This document shows positions 1-9,565 of a DNA stretch of 64,000 nucleotides, piece by piece. Origin of the DNA: Bradyrhizobium sp. CSA207 (GTDB taxonomy: Bacteria; Pseudomonadota; Alphaproteobacteria; Rhizobiales; Xanthobacteraceae); assembly GCF_029051685.1 (NCBI RefSeq), contig NZ_JAACFT010000004.1, forward strand, positions 62,001 to 126,000. Reading direction: 5' to 3'. The notes under the pieces were generated by a model, which saw only the letters and a program-made list of their open reading frames with translations, did no database searches and had not been told where the DNA came from. The position numbers and the translations under genes were made by a program. Position 1 is the first letter of the stretch. Every line of letters begins with the position of its first letter.

Positions 1-204
1 CTGGCCTACCTGATGCACCATTCGGGGCGCGTCGTCTCCCGCACCGAGCTGGTCGAGCATCTCTACGACCAGGACTTCGATCGCGACTCCAACACCATCG
101 AAGTCTTTGTCGGCCGCATCCGCAAGAAGCTCGACGTTGACATCATCCAGACCGTCCGCGGCCTCGGCTATCTCCTGACCCCGCCGGCAGCGCCCGGCGC
201 TTGA
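1..204 (+). CDS. OmpR-family response regulator, C-terminal part (5' end outside window)
   Basis: The reading frame is open from the first base and ends at the TGA at 202-204. The visible 67 residues are the winged-helix DNA-binding domain of an OmpR/PhoB-type regulator: a recognition-helix stretch (RDSNTIEVFVGRIRKKL) followed by the C-terminal hairpin (TVRGLGYLL). The receiver domain lies outside the window. The histidine kinase starting 94 bp downstream on the same strand is very probably its cognate sensor, and that kinase has a PhoQ/FeuQ-like H-box, so the pair may be PhoPQ- or FeuPQ-like. The family is certain. The regulon cannot be told from this fragment. Confidence 0.93.
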   Translation: MAYLMHHSGRVVSRTELVEHLYDQDFDRDSNTIEVFVGRIRKKLDVDIIQTVRGLGYLLTPPAAPGA

Positions 205-297
205 GGCGTTGGGGCTTGACGGGCGGCCGGACACGGGGCCTTGGTCGGGTGATGATGGCCGACGACCCGACATCCTGCGCCCCCCGGGATCCTTCCG

Positions 298-1674
298 ATG
301 CGCGCTAGCTCGCTTGCGAACCGGCTGTTCCTGTCGGCGACCGCGTGGCTCGTGGTGATCCTGGCCATCACCGGCGTCGTGCTGTCCTCGGTCTACAAGA
401 ACGCCACCGAGCGTGCCTTCGACCGCCGGCTCAACCTCTATCTGCGCACGCTGATCGCCGAAGTCGCCACCCCCGATGAGCCGCCGGACCGCCAGTTCCA
501 GTCGCTCGGCGAGCCCCTGTTCGAATTGCCGCTGTCCGGCTGGTACTGGCAGATCACGCGGACCGACACCGAAAAGCCGGAGGTGCGCTCGTCGCGCTCG
601 CTCTGGGACAAGAAGCTGCCGAAGCTGGAGGAGCAGGGCACCGAGCTCACCGCCGCCGGCATCCGGCTGGCCTATGTCGACGGGCCCGAGGGCCAGAACC
701 TGCGAATGGTGGAGCGGCCGGTCGATCTCGGCGGCGACGGCAAATATCTCGTCAGCGTCGCGGGTGACGATACCGAGATTTTCGACGAGACGCGCAGCTT
801 CGACTATTATCTCGGCGGGACCTTCACCGCGCTCGGCATCGTGCTGCTGCTGACCACGGTGTTCCAGGTCCGCTTCGGCCTTGCGCCGCTCAAGCGCATC
901 TCCGAATCGATCGCCGACATCCGCTCCGGGCGGGCCGAGCGGCTCGAGGGCGAATTCCCGGTCGAGATCGCGCCCCTGGCGCGCGAGACCAACGCGCTGA
1001 TCGACGCCAACCGCGAAATTGTCGAGCGGGCCCGCACCCATGTTGGCAATCTCGCCCATGCGATCAAGACGCCGCTCTCGGTCATCGTCAACGAGGCCGG
1101 CATACACGCGGCCGATCCGTTCGCGGCCAAGGTCATGGAACAGGCCGATGTGATGCGCGATCAGGTCGCCCATCATCTGGAGCGCGCACGCATCGCGGCG
1201 AGGGTCTCGGTCGTCGCGACCGTCACGGAGGTTGCGCCCGCCATCGAGGCGCTGCGGCGGACGATGGAAAAGATCCATCGCGACCGCGGCATCGTCGTCG
1301 AGGCCAGGGCCGATCCGTCCGCAAAGTTCCGCGGCGAGCGGCAGGACCTGGAGGAGATGGTCGGCAATCTCGTCGACAATGCCTGCAAATGGGCCGCCTC
1401 GCGCGTCCTCATCGATGTTTTGGTGGACGCGCCGCACCAGGCCGGCGCGGGGCCGCGCTTGCGGATCATCGTCGATGATGACGGTCGCGGCCTGTCGGAG
1501 GCCGAGCGCGCCCAGGTCTCGCGGCGCGGCCAGCGGCTTGACGAGTCGAAGCCCGGCTCCGGGCTCGGCCTGTCCATCGTGGTCGACCTCGCGGCACTTT
1601 ATGGCGGCAACCTCACGCTCGGGAGCGCCCCGATCGGCGGGTTGCGGGCAGAACTTGTCCTCCCCGGAATATAA
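298..1674 (+). CDS. Membrane sensor histidine kinase (PhoQ/FeuQ-like)
   Basis: 458 residues. A first membrane segment lies at about 11-32, a periplasmic sensor region at about 33-172, and a second membrane segment at about 173-192, followed by a HAMP-like linker (about 193-245). The phospho-acceptor is H254 in NLAHAIKTPLSV, an H-box of the PhoQ/FeuQ type. N-box (NLVDNACKWA) and G-box motifs (DDDGRGLS, GSGLGLSIV) of the HATPase domain follow. It should autophosphorylate and pass phosphate to the regulator that ends at 204. The stimulus is unknown; PhoQ-type sensors often read divalent cations or envelope signals, but the periplasmic domain here gives no direct proof. Confidence 0.93.
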   Translation: MRASSLANRLFLSATAWLVVILAITGVVLSSVYKNATERAFDRRLNLYLRTLIAEVATPDEPPDRQFQSLGEPLFELPLSGWYWQITRTDTEKPEVRSSRSLWDKKLPKLEEQGTELTAAGIRLAYVDGPEGQNLRMVERPVDLGGDGKYLVSVAGDDTEIFDETRSFDYYLGGTFTALGIVLLLTTVFQVRFGLAPLKRISESIADIRSGRAERLEGEFPVEIAPLARETNALIDANREIVERARTHVGNLAHAIKTPLSVIVNEAGIHAADPFAAKVMEQADVMRDQVAHHLERARIAARVSVVATVTEVAPAIEALRRTMEKIHRDRGIVVEARADPSAKFRGERQDLEEMVGNLVDNACKWAASRVLIDVLVDAPHQAGAGPRLRIIVDDDGRGLSEAERAQVSRRGQRLDESKPGSGLGLSIVVDLAALYGGNLTLGSAPIGGLRAELVLPGI

Positions 1675-1823
1675 TCCTCTGTTTCCACACGCTTATTTGG
1701 CCTGCAGGTCGAAACCGGTGGGATTCAGCGCAACTTCCTCAACGGCTTCTTAAGGCGGGCGCCCCTATAATCGCACCCGGACGCGTCCCTCGTCCGCTAC
1801 TTCACAGTGCATTAGCCGGGCGT

Positions 1824-3224
1824 ATGAGCCAGACATCGATCGAGCGGCTGAGAGAATATCTCGCGCAGCTCCCGCCGCAGTCGCAGGCGCTGCTGATGCG
1901 GGAGTTCGAGCGCGCGCTGGAACGTGGCCAGGAAACCGCTGTGGCGACCCTCGTGCTCGAGCAGCTGCGCAAGATCGTGCGCAAGACGGAGACCGAGGAG
2001 GCCCCGCCACCGCGCACCGACGATCTGTCGCGGCTTCTGTTCCAGGTGCTGGAACCCTTCCTGGTCGAGGCGGGCGCCCCGATCCGGGTCGGACAGATCC
2101 GCCGCGCCTCGCTCCAGCCGATCTGGCAATGGCTCGGCCGCGACGGCGCCCCGGACAAGGTGAATGAATTCGAGGCCGCGCTGGCGCGGATGCCGGCGGA
2201 CAGCGCCGGGCAGGTCGAAGCGCTGGCGCAGAAGCTCCAGGCCGTAGCTGCGGACGCCATCTTTGCCCTGACCGGGCCCGGCGGCGGCGACAAGTCGCGC
2301 GCGCTCGCCCGCGTCGGTGCGCCCAACGTGATCGAGGATCTCTATTCGATCGGAGCCGTGCTCGCGGTTCGCGAGGCCATTGCCACCCTGAACGAAAAAC
2401 TGCCGCGCTTCCTGCGCGCCTTCGGCGATTCCCAGATTGTCTCGGTGACTTCAGCGCTCAACATTCCCGTGCTCCAGACGCCGCAGATGCTGCCCTTCGC
2501 GCTGTCGATGGTGGTGCAGCGGATGACCGCACCCTGGCAGATCATCCGCCTCGCCATCAAGATTGCCGCATCCGACGACGAAATCCGCGTCGCGGCCACG
2601 CCCTATGGCGTCGCGGTCACCATCGCCCTGCACGATCTGTCCTGCGTTGCCGCAATCCTGCGCATGGACATCAAGCGCGGTCATTTCGACAATGTCGCCG
2701 GCAATCTCAAGGCGCTGCACGACGGCGTGCGCGGCCTGCGCACCGAGCTCGATCTGCGCAACGATTCCACCTGGGGCAAGCAGTTGACCGCGATCCGGGC
2801 CGACATCTCCAATGCGCTGCAATCGGAGATCGACAGCGTTCCCGGCCGCGTTCGCCGCATCCTGCGTCAGCGCGCCGAGAAGGACATTCTGCCGGGGGCG
2901 CGGATCGACAGCACCGAGGTGGAGGAAACCGTGGCGCTGATCGACTTCGTCGCGACCTGCCGCAACTACGCCAGCGAACTTGCGATCAACGAGGTGACAC
3001 TGCGCACCTATTCCGACCTCCAGCAATATGTGGAACGCTCGACCGAGCAGCTGGTGCAGTCGCTTCGTGCCGCCGATCACAAGGTCCGCGCCTACCGGCA
3101 GCAGCAGGTGCAGGCCGCGATCCGCTTCTGCGAGGTGCTGTTCGGCGACGATTACGCCTCGCTGATGAGTCGCGCTGCCGAGAACGCGCTGACCGGCGAG
3201 CGTAAATCGTCGCGCGCAAGCTGA
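1824..3224 (+). CDS. Conserved hypothetical protein, 466 aa
   Basis: I do not recognise a named domain. The protein is soluble-looking, with no signal peptide or membrane segment, and mostly helical. The N-terminus (SIERLREYLAQLPPQSQALL) and the stretch at about 350-440 look like amphipathic helices or coiled coil. Codon use matches its neighbours and the frame is uninterrupted over 1.4 kb, so it is a real gene. It stands alone between the two-component genes and the cytochrome c maturation operon, on the same strand as both, with 149 bp upstream. Its role is unknown. Confidence 0.8.
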   Translation: MSQTSIERLREYLAQLPPQSQALLMREFERALERGQETAVATLVLEQLRKIVRKTETEEAPPPRTDDLSRLLFQVLEPFLVEAGAPIRVGQIRRASLQPIWQWLGRDGAPDKVNEFEAALARMPADSAGQVEALAQKLQAVAADAIFALTGPGGGDKSRALARVGAPNVIEDLYSIGAVLAVREAIATLNEKLPRFLRAFGDSQIVSVTSALNIPVLQTPQMLPFALSMVVQRMTAPWQIIRLAIKIAASDDEIRVAATPYGVAVTIALHDLSCVAAILRMDIKRGHFDNVAGNLKALHDGVRGLRTELDLRNDSTWGKQLTAIRADISNALQSEIDSVPGRVRRILRQRAEKDILPGARIDSTEVEETVALIDFVATCRNYASELAINEVTLRTYSDLQQYVERSTEQLVQSLRAADHKVRAYRQQQVQAAIRFCEVLFGDDYASLMSRAAENALTGERKSSRAS

Positions 3225-3324
3225 TCCAAGCGCATATTTTTGTGATCACAATTTCTGGTTGACGGTGCCGGTGCCGGGCCCTACGGTCGCCGTGCAAGTC
3301 CGGGGAATTTCTATCTGTGGGCGC

Positions 3325-3594
3325 ATGAAAGCACTTATCAGCTTCGTTGAAATCGAGAACCGCGTCATCTTGGCGAAGTACCAGAGATTGATGGTCAAGG
3401 CGAAGGTGGTGCTGGTCGAGAAGGGGAGCGGTCGGCTGTTGCCGGAGACCGCTACAACGATCGCTTCACCGGTTCCCGTTGGTGCGTTGCGCATCAGGTT
3501 GCCGGATGCGATCGAGCCGGGAACGTACTTCCTGAAGGCTATCAACGGGCATGGCGAGGACGCCGCCCGGAGTGTAGACTTCGAGATACACTAA
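3325..3594 (+). CDS. Small conserved-looking hypothetical protein, 89 aa
   Basis: I chose the ATG at 3325 (MKALISFVEIENRV). The frame stays open upstream to an ATG-equivalent codon at 3259, but that extension is low-complexity and unlike protein. The product looks like a compact beta-rich domain: a run of hydrophobic/charged alternation ends in GTYFLKAINGHGEDAARSVDFEIH, which reads like the last strands of an immunoglobulin-like or cupredoxin-like fold. There is no signal peptide from this start. It has no clear partner gene. Function is unknown and the call rests on coding character only. Confidence 0.5.
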   Translation: MKALISFVEIENRVILAKYQRLMVKAKVVLVEKGSGRLLPETATTIASPVPVGALRIRLPDAIEPGTYFLKAINGHGEDAARSVDFEIH

Positions 3595-3725
3595 GCCGTT
3601 GGATTCCCACGACTTCAAGACGGCATCCGGTCGCGGAAGATTGACAATTGTCAATTGCCGCATCATCCAGCCGTGGTGTAAAGCCACCTATGGGCGCGGC
3701 TCGCGCGCTGCCGGAAGTTTGCCTG

Positions 3726-4901
3726 ATGACGCTATGGTTCGTGTTCGCGCTGATGACGGTCGCGGCGATCTTCGCCGTGCTTTGGCCGCTCGGCCGTCGC
3801 GCGCGCGCGCAGAGCCAAGGCTCTGAGGGTCAAGGCTCTGAAGGTCAAGAATCTGAAGGTCAAGGCTCTGAAGGTCAAGACACTGAGAATCGGGGCAGCG
3901 AGGTCGCGGTCTACAAGGACCAATTGACCGAGATCGAGCGCGATCTCGGTGCAGGCCTGATTGCGGCGCCGGAAGCCGAGGCTGCACGCGTCGAGATCAG
4001 CCGCAGGCTGCTCGCCGCCGCCGGCCATGAGCCCGCGCCAGTGCCGAAGGCGAGTCTCAAATGGCGCCGTGCCGCGGCTGTACTGGCGCTCGTCGGGCTG
4101 CCGCTCGTTGCGATCGGCGTCTACATGCCGCTCGGTTCGCCCAAGCTTCAGGACTTTCCGCTGGCGCAGCGCGGGTCCGGCATGGCGCGGTCACTCGAAA
4201 CTCTCGTCGTACAGGTCGAGCAGCATCTGGAAAAGAATCCGACCGATGGGCGCGGCTGGAACGTGCTCGGGCCGGTGCTGGAGCGACTCGGCCGTTTCGA
4301 CGATGCGGCGCGCGCCTACCGGAACTCGCTGACCTACAACGGCGAGAGCGCGGAACGCAGGTCCAACCTCGGCGAGGCGCTGTCGGCCGCCGCCGGCGGC
4401 GTGGTCACCGCCGAGGCCAAGACCGAATTCGAGCGTGCACGTGCACTGGACGCCGACGATCCCAAGGCGAATTATTTCCTCGGGCTCGCCGCCGAGCAGG
4501 ACGGCCGCAAGGACGATGCGGCCACCATCTGGCGCGCGCTGCTTGCCAAAGCGCCGGCGGATGCGCCATGGCGTCCCGTGGTGCAATCGGCGCTGGCGCG
4601 GGTCGGCGGCGGCGGCGCGCTGCCGGCACTGTCGGACGAGACGATCGCGGCTTCCAGGGATATGAGCGAAGGCGATCGCGGCGCGATGGTGCGCGGCATG
4701 GTCGAACGTCTGGCCACGCGGTTGAAGCAGAACGGCGATGATGTCGAGGGCTGGCTGCGCCTGGTGCGCGCTTATCTCGTGATGGGCGATCGCGACAAGG
4801 CAATGGGCGCCTCGACCGACGCCCGTCAGGCGATCGCCAACGACGCCGAGCGCTTGCGCCAGCTCAACGAAGGTCTCAAGACGCTCGGGCTCGACGGATG
4901 A
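3726..4901 (+). CDS. ccmI: c-type cytochrome biogenesis protein CcmI (CycH)
   Basis: CcmI escorts apocytochrome c to the CcmF/CcmH haem lyase. The ATG at 3726 begins [20 protein letters not shown], a signal-anchor segment; the open frame further upstream lacks coding character. A second membrane segment lies at about 113-132 ([20 protein letters not shown]), separating a cytoplasmic coiled-coil loop from a periplasmic TPR domain (about 155-390, with repeats such as [22 protein letters not shown]). The loop carries an unusual 15-bp tandem repeat coding GSEGQ (see separate entry). It is the first gene of the ccmIEFH operon: 37 bp separate it from ccmE. Length (391 aa) is normal for alphaproteobacterial CycH. 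Confidence 0.93.
   Translation: MTLWFVFALMTVAAIFAVLWPLGRRARAQSQGSEGQGSEGQESEGQGSEGQDTENRGSEVAVYKDQLTEIERDLGAGLIAAPEAEAARVEISRRLLAAAGHEPAPVPKASLKWRRAAAVLALVGLPLVAIGVYMPLGSPKLQDFPLAQRGSGMARSLETLVVQVEQHLEKNPTDGRGWNVLGPVLERLGRFDDAARAYRNSLTYNGESAERRSNLGEALSAAAGGVVTAEAKTEFERARALDADDPKANYFLGLAAEQDGRKDDAATIWRALLAKAPADAPWRPVVQSALARVGGGGALPALSDETIAASRDMSEGDRGAMVRGMVERLATRLKQNGDDVEGWLRLVRAYLVMGDRDKAMGASTDARQAIANDAERLRQLNEGLKTLGLDG
3814..3891 (+). repeat. 15-bp tandem repeat inside ccmI (GSEGQ)n
   Basis: Four to five imperfect copies of a 15-bp unit (ggctctgaaggtcaa) encode [10 protein letters not shown] and end in a diverged copy (DTENR). The unit length is a multiple of three, so copy-number change keeps the frame. 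It lies in the cytoplasmic loop just after the first membrane segment of CcmI. Confidence 0.85.
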
Positions 4902-4938
4902 CGATTTCGGGAAGAGACCCGCGAACAACGGATACGCC

Positions 4939-5430
4939 ATGACCCGCAAGCAGCGACGTATGACCATCATCGGCGGCTCGCTCGCCGTGCTGGCGCTCGC
5001 GGCCGCGCTCGTGCTCAACGCCCTGCGCGACTCCATTGTGTTCTTCTCCACCCCGACCATGGTGGCGGAGAAGCACGTCGAGCCCGGCAAGCGGTTTCGC
5101 CTCGGCGGCCTGGTGCAGCCCGGCTCGCTCCAGCGCGGCGACAATCTCGCGGTGACGTTCGAAGTCGCCGACGGCGGGGCGAAGCTCCCCGTGACCTACA
5201 AAGGCATCCTGCCCGATCTGTTCCGTGAAGGGCAGGGCGTCGTCGCCGAAGGCTCGCTCGATGCCCATGGCGTGTTCAAGGCCGACACAGTGCTCGCCAA
5301 GCACGACGAAACCTACATGCCCAAGGACGTCGCCGATGCCCTGAAGAAGCAGGGGCACTGGAAGGACGATTACGGAGCGAAACCTGCGGCCACGACCGCG
5401 CAGGGCAACCCGCAGGGAGCGGTACGGTGA
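4939..5430 (+). CDS. ccmE: Cytochrome c maturation haem chaperone CcmE (CycJ)
   Basis: 163 residues with an N-terminal signal anchor (about 10-30) and a periplasmic OB-fold. The haem-attachment motif is present as H122 and Y126 in [11 protein letters not shown]122 is the residue that covalently binds haem before passing it to CcmF. The basic start (MTRKQRRM) is typical of the family. The stop codon overlaps the start of ccmF by 4 bp, so the two are translationally coupled. Confidence 0.96.
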   Translation: MTRKQRRMTIIGGSLAVLALAAALVLNALRDSIVFFSTPTMVAEKHVEPGKRFRLGGLVQPGSLQRGDNLAVTFEVADGGAKLPVTYKGILPDLFREGQGVVAEGSLDAHGVFKADTVLAKHDETYMPKDVADALKKQGHWKDDYGAKPAATTAQGNPQGAVR

Positions 5431-7409
5431 TCGCGGAATCCGGACATTATGCGCTGGTGCTCGCGCTTGGACTGGCGCTGATCCAGTCGATCGTGCCGCT
5501 GATCGGCGCGCGCTTGCGCGACGTTGCCCTGATGAACGTGGCGCGCTCCGCCGCGCTGGCGCAGCTCCTGTTCGTCGGCGCCTCGTTCACAGCCCTCGTG
5601 ATGCTGCATGTGAACTCGGATTTCTCCGTCGCCAACGTCTACGAGAACTCCCATTCCATGAAGCCCCTGATCTACAAGATCACCGGCGTGTGGGGAAACC
5701 ATGAAGGCTCGATGCTGTTGTGGGTGTCGATCCTGGCGCTGTTCGGCGGCCTGGTGGCGGCGTTCGGCAACAATCTGCCGCTGTCGCTGCGCGCGCACGT
5801 GCTCGCCGTCCAGGCCTGGATCGCCAGCGCGTTCTATCTCTTCATCCTGGTGACCTCGAACCCGTTCCTGCGCATCGCCAATCCGCCGATCGAGGGACGC
5901 GATCTCAACCCGGTGCTCCAGGACATCGGCCTCGCCGTGCATCCGCCGATGCTCTATCTCGGCTATGTCGGCTTCTCGATCTCGTTCTCCTTTGCGATCG
6001 CGGCGCTGATCGAGGGGCGGATCGATGCGGCCTGGGCGCGCTGGGTGCGGCCGTGGACGCTGGTCGCCTGGATCTTCCTGACCCTCGGCATCGCCATGGG
6101 CTCCTACTGGGCCTACTACGAACTCGGCTGGGGCGGCTGGTGGTTCTGGGATCCCGTCGAGAACGCCTCGCTGATGCCGTGGCTCGCCGGCACCGCGCTG
6201 CTGCATTCCGCGCTGGTGATGGAGAAGCGCAACGCGCTGAAGGTCTGGACCCTCCTGCTGTCGATCCTGACCTTCTCGCTGTCGCTGCTCGGCACCTTCC
6301 TGGTGCGCTCGGGCGTCATCACCTCCGTGCATGCCTTCGCCACCGATCCGACCCGCGGCGTGTTCATTCTCCTGATCCTCTGCCTATTCATCGGCGGCAG
6401 CCTGTCGCTGTTCGCAGGGCGCGCCACCGCGCTGAAGCAAGGCGGCCTGTTCGCGCCGATCTCGCGCGAGGGCGCGCTGGTGTTGAACAACCTGCTGCTC
6501 ACGGTGGCCTGCGCGGTCGTGCTGTTTGGCACGCTCTATCCGCTGGCGATGGAAGTGCTGGCCGATTTCAAGATGTCGGTCGGCGCGCCGTTCTACAATC
6601 TCACCTTCGTCCCGCTGTTCACCCTGCTGCTGCTCGCCGTGCCGTTCGGACCGCTCCTGGCGTGGAAGCGCGGCGACCTGCTCGGCGTCACCCAGCGCCT
6701 GCTTGCGGCGGGCGTTGCCGGGCTCGTTGTGATCGCCATCGTCTGGGCCTGGACGCGTGGTGGCAGTGCGCTGGCGCCATTAGCTATCGGGCTCGGGGTC
6801 TTCGTCATCGCCGGTGCGGCGACGGACCTCGCCGAACGGACCGGGTTGTTTCGCCTGCCGGTCGCAACGACCCTGCACCGCGCCCGCGGCCTGCCGCGCT
6901 CGGCGTGGGGCGCCGTGTTCGCGCATGCCGGCCTCGGCGTCGCGCTGATCGGCATCGTCTGCGAGACCACCTGGAACAGCGAATATATCGCGACGATGAA
7001 GCAGAACGACGTCGCCCATGTCGCCGGCTACGATCTCAAGCTCGACGGCCTGTTTTCGCGTCAGGGCCCGAACTACCGCGAGATGATCGCCGAATTCAAC
7101 GTCAGCCGTGACGGCGAGACGCTCAGTGTCATGACGCCGTCCAAGCGCAGCTTCACCACCCGCGGCTCCTCGACAACCGAGGCCGCGCTGCTGACGCGAG
7201 GCGCGAGCCAGCTCTACGTCTCGCTCGGCGACGCCACCGCCGAGGGCGCAATCGCCGTGCGCATCTATCACAAGCCGCTGGTGCTCCTGATCTGGTGGGG
7301 GCCGGTCCTGATGGCATTCGGCGGCGTCTTGTCGCTGTCCGACCGGCGCTTGCGGGTCGGCGCGCCGAAGCCGGCGCGGGCCAAGCAACGCCTCCAGCCG
7401 GCGGAGTGA
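5427..7409 (+). CDS. ccmF: Cytochrome c haem lyase subunit CcmF (CycK)
   Basis: 660 residues, a polytopic membrane protein. The WWD-type haem-handling motif lies near residues 232-250 ([19 protein letters not shown]), with conserved histidines around it in HPPMLYLGY and LLHS. CcmF takes haem from holo-CcmE and joins it to CXXCH thiols of apocytochrome c in the periplasm, acting with CcmH and CcmI. It starts at a GTG overlapping the ccmE stop (GTGA) and ends 4 bp before ccmH. Length is normal for the family. Confidence 0.97.
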   Translation: MIAESGHYALVLALGLALIQSIVPLIGARLRDVALMNVARSAALAQLLFVGASFTALVMLHVNSDFSVANVYENSHSMKPLIYKITGVWGNHEGSMLLWVSILALFGGLVAAFGNNLPLSLRAHVLAVQAWIASAFYLFILVTSNPFLRIANPPIEGRDLNPVLQDIGLAVHPPMLYLGYVGFSISFSFAIAALIEGRIDAAWARWVRPWTLVAWIFLTLGIAMGSYWAYYELGWGGWWFWDPVENASLMPWLAGTALLHSALVMEKRNALKVWTLLLSILTFSLSLLGTFLVRSGVITSVHAFATDPTRGVFILLILCLFIGGSLSLFAGRATALKQGGLFAPISREGALVLNNLLLTVACAVVLFGTLYPLAMEVLADFKMSVGAPFYNLTFVPLFTLLLLAVPFGPLLAWKRGDLLGVTQRLLAAGVAGLVVIAIVWAWTRGGSALAPLAIGLGVFVIAGAATDLAERTGLFRLPVATTLHRARGLPRSAWGAVFAHAGLGVALIGIVCETTWNSEYIATMKQNDVAHVAGYDLKLDGLFSRQGPNYREMIAEFNVSRDGETLSVMTPSKRSFTTRGSSTTEAALLTRGASQLYVSLGDATAEGAIAVRIYHKPLVLLIWWGPVLMAFGGVLSLSDRRLRVGAPKPARAKQRLQPAE

Positions 7410-7413
7410 TCCG

Positions 7414-7896
7414 ATGCGTCGGATGATGCTTGCGATCGTTACGCTTGTGCTGCTGGCTTTGCCTGCGGCGCACGCCGTGCAGCCCGACGAGATCATGTCG
7501 GATCCCGCCACGGAGGCGCGCGCGCGCGATTTGTCGCGCGAGCTGCGCTGCATGGTCTGCCAAAACCAGTCGATCGACGATTCCGATGCGCCGCTGGCGC
7601 GCGATCTGCGACTCCTCGTGCGCGAGCGCATCGCGGCCGGTGACAGCAATTCGCAGGTGCTCGATTTCCTGGTCGCCCGCTACGGCGAGTTCGTGCTGCT
7701 GAAGCCGCGCTTCGAGCGGCAGACCTTGCTGTTGTGGCTGCTCGCGCCGCTGCTGCTGGCCGGCGGCGGCCTGGCGCTGTGGCTGCAAATCCGGCGTCGC
7801 GCACGGAATGGTGCAGACGTACCGGCCCCGCCGCTCACGCCGGACGAAGAGGCACGGCTCGCCGCCTTGATGTCCGACGACGCCCCATCGCGCTAG
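7414..7896 (+). CDS. ccmH: Cytochrome c maturation thiol-reductase subunit CcmH (CycL)
   Basis: 160 residues. A signal peptide (about 1-21) is followed by the redox motif LRCMVCQNQSI (C46 and C49), which reduces or presents apocytochrome thiols for haem ligation. A C-terminal membrane segment lies at about 105-126, then a short charged tail. This is the short CycL form, with CcmI as a separate protein, as in other alphaproteobacteria. It is the last gene of the operon. Confidence 0.96.
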   Translation: MRRMMLAIVTLVLLALPAAHAVQPDEIMSDPATEARARDLSRELRCMVCQNQSIDDSDAPLARDLRLLVRERIAAGDSNSQVLDFLVARYGEFVLLKPRFERQTLLLWLLAPLLLAGGGLALWLQIRRRARNGADVPAPPLTPDEEARLAALMSDDAPSR

Positions 7897-7988
7897 CTAC
7901 GCAATGATACGTAGGCTGCGTTGCGCAGCGCGGTTCATGCTCTGTTGACCTTTGTCTGGAAGCTTGGCGCAAGATTCGATTCCAGACT

Positions 7989-9344
7989 TTGAGTGCGGCG
8001 ATGTTCACCAACAGTAATCTGACGATCCGCTTCCTGGTCGGCGTTGTCGTCGCTGCATTATTGTTCCTGCTCGGCATCGGCGGCGGCACCGGATTCATCG
8101 CGGTGCTCTATCTCAACAACGAGATCACCAGCCTGTCGTCGGACTTCGCCGCGCTGAGCGGTCCCGCGCGCGACCATGCGATGCAGATCTATCAGCAGGC
8201 GCAGATCGCGTTCTCCTATTTCCTGGTCGCTTGCGGCGTGATCGCCATCATCGCCATCGCGATCTGCATCACCACCTGGTTTGCCGTGCGCAACGGGATC
8301 CTCAACCCGCTGGCGGCGATCGTGCATGCCATGCGCGAGGTCGCCGACCAGAAGTTCGATACGCCCGTTCCGGGACTCGGTGGCAGCAACGAGATTGGTC
8401 TGCTCGCCGGCGCGCTGGAGGTCTTCAAGACCAACGGGATCGAGCGGCGCCGCCTCACCGAGCAACAGTTGCACGAAGCGCAGCACCAGGCCGAGCGCTC
8501 GAAATATCTCGACGCCCGGATCAAGGGTTTCAACGAGCTCGTGGCAGGCGTCGTCGACCGCGTGGCGTCCTCGGCCGTGCATCTGAAGCGCAATGCCGAG
8601 ACCCTGTCGCAGGCCCCCAACGACACCAGCAGCAAGGCCAACGCGGTGGCGAGCGCCGCAGGCCAGGCCAGCGCCAGCGTCCAGACGGTTGCGGGCTCCG
8701 CCGAGGAGATGACGAACTCGATCGGAACGATCAGCCGCCGCGTCACGGACGCGACCCAGCGTGCCGAGGGCGCGGCGGCCCAGGCCGAGAAGAGCCGCAA
8801 CACCATCCACACCCTGTCGGAGGCGGCCGACAAGATCGGTGAGGTGGTGCAACTCGTGCAGGCCATCGCTTCGCAGACCAACCTTCTGGCGCTCAACGCC
8901 ACGATCGAGGCCGCGCGGGCAGGTGAGGCTGGCAAGGGTTTCGCCGTGGTGGCCTCCGAGGTGAAGAGCCTCGCTCACCAGACCAGCAAGGCGACCGAGG
9001 AGATCACCTCGCACGTCGCCAGCATCCAGGGTATCACCGCCGAGACGCGCGGCGCGATCGATGGCATCTCGAAGACGCTGTCGGAGATCTCGTCGATCAT
9101 GTCCGGCATCGAGGTCGACACCGCCCAGCAGCGCAACGCGACCCAGGACATCACACGCAGCGTTCAAGATGCCGCGCGCGGCACGCTCGACGTCTCCAAT
9201 CACATCGTTCAGATCACCTCGACCTCCGCCGAGACCGGGCGCATGGCGGCCGAGGCCCGCGATTCCGCCGTCGATCTGTCGCAGCAGGCCGAGACTCTGA
9301 AGCGCGAAGTCGACGAATTCATCATCGGCGTCAGAGCGAGCTGA
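7989..9344 (+). CDS. Methyl-accepting chemotaxis protein with HAMP domain
   Basis: About 451 residues. The start is a TTG at 7989 or an ATG at 8001; I cannot decide between them. Two membrane segments (about 14-39 and 75-98) enclose only about 35 residues outside, so there is almost no periplasmic ligand domain. A HAMP domain (about 99-152) leads into the cytoplasmic signalling hairpin, whose conserved tip reads [20 protein letters not shown], followed by [15 protein letters not shown]. It should act on CheA/CheW; no che genes are in the window. With so small an outer loop it may sense membrane or energy state. Confidence 0.92.
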   Translation: MSAAMFTNSNLTIRFLVGVVVAALLFLLGIGGGTGFIAVLYLNNEITSLSSDFAALSGPARDHAMQIYQQAQIAFSYFLVACGVIAIIAIAICITTWFAVRNGILNPLAAIVHAMREVADQKFDTPVPGLGGSNEIGLLAGALEVFKTNGIERRRLTEQQLHEAQHQAERSKYLDARIKGFNELVAGVVDRVASSAVHLKRNAETLSQAPNDTSSKANAVASAAGQASASVQTVAGSAEEMTNSIGTISRRVTDATQRAEGAAAQAEKSRNTIHTLSEAADKIGEVVQLVQAIASQTNLLALNATIEAARAGEAGKGFAVVASEVKSLAHQTSKATEEITSHVASIQGITAETRGAIDGISKTLSEISSIMSGIEVDTAQQRNATQDITRSVQDAARGTLDVSNHIVQITSTSAETGRMAAEARDSAVDLSQQAETLKREVDEFIIGVRAS

Positions 9345-9565
9345 AGCAGCGGGAAAGGCGCTCCGGCGCCAGTCACCGGAACCCTGTTAAGTTCCTGCGG
9401 AATCACGATTTTTGGGCTGCGATAAACTGCCGCATCGGCTCGGGCTTTCATTACGAAAGTTTAACCCCACCGCCAGCGCACGGTAAGGCGCGAGCCCCCA
9501 TCTTCAGGTCCGTACGGTGCTGCCATCCGGCACCAAAAGGAATTCAAGGCCCTGGAGACATCTGC

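Noticed and set aside
3814..3891. A possible CRISPR-like array
   Set aside because: Units are contiguous 15-bp repeats without spacers and lie inside a coding frame.
9377..9405. A stress sigma-factor (EcfG-like) promoter upstream of degP, from the GGAAC at 9377
   Set aside because: The matching -10 part (CGTT) is not found at the right distance.
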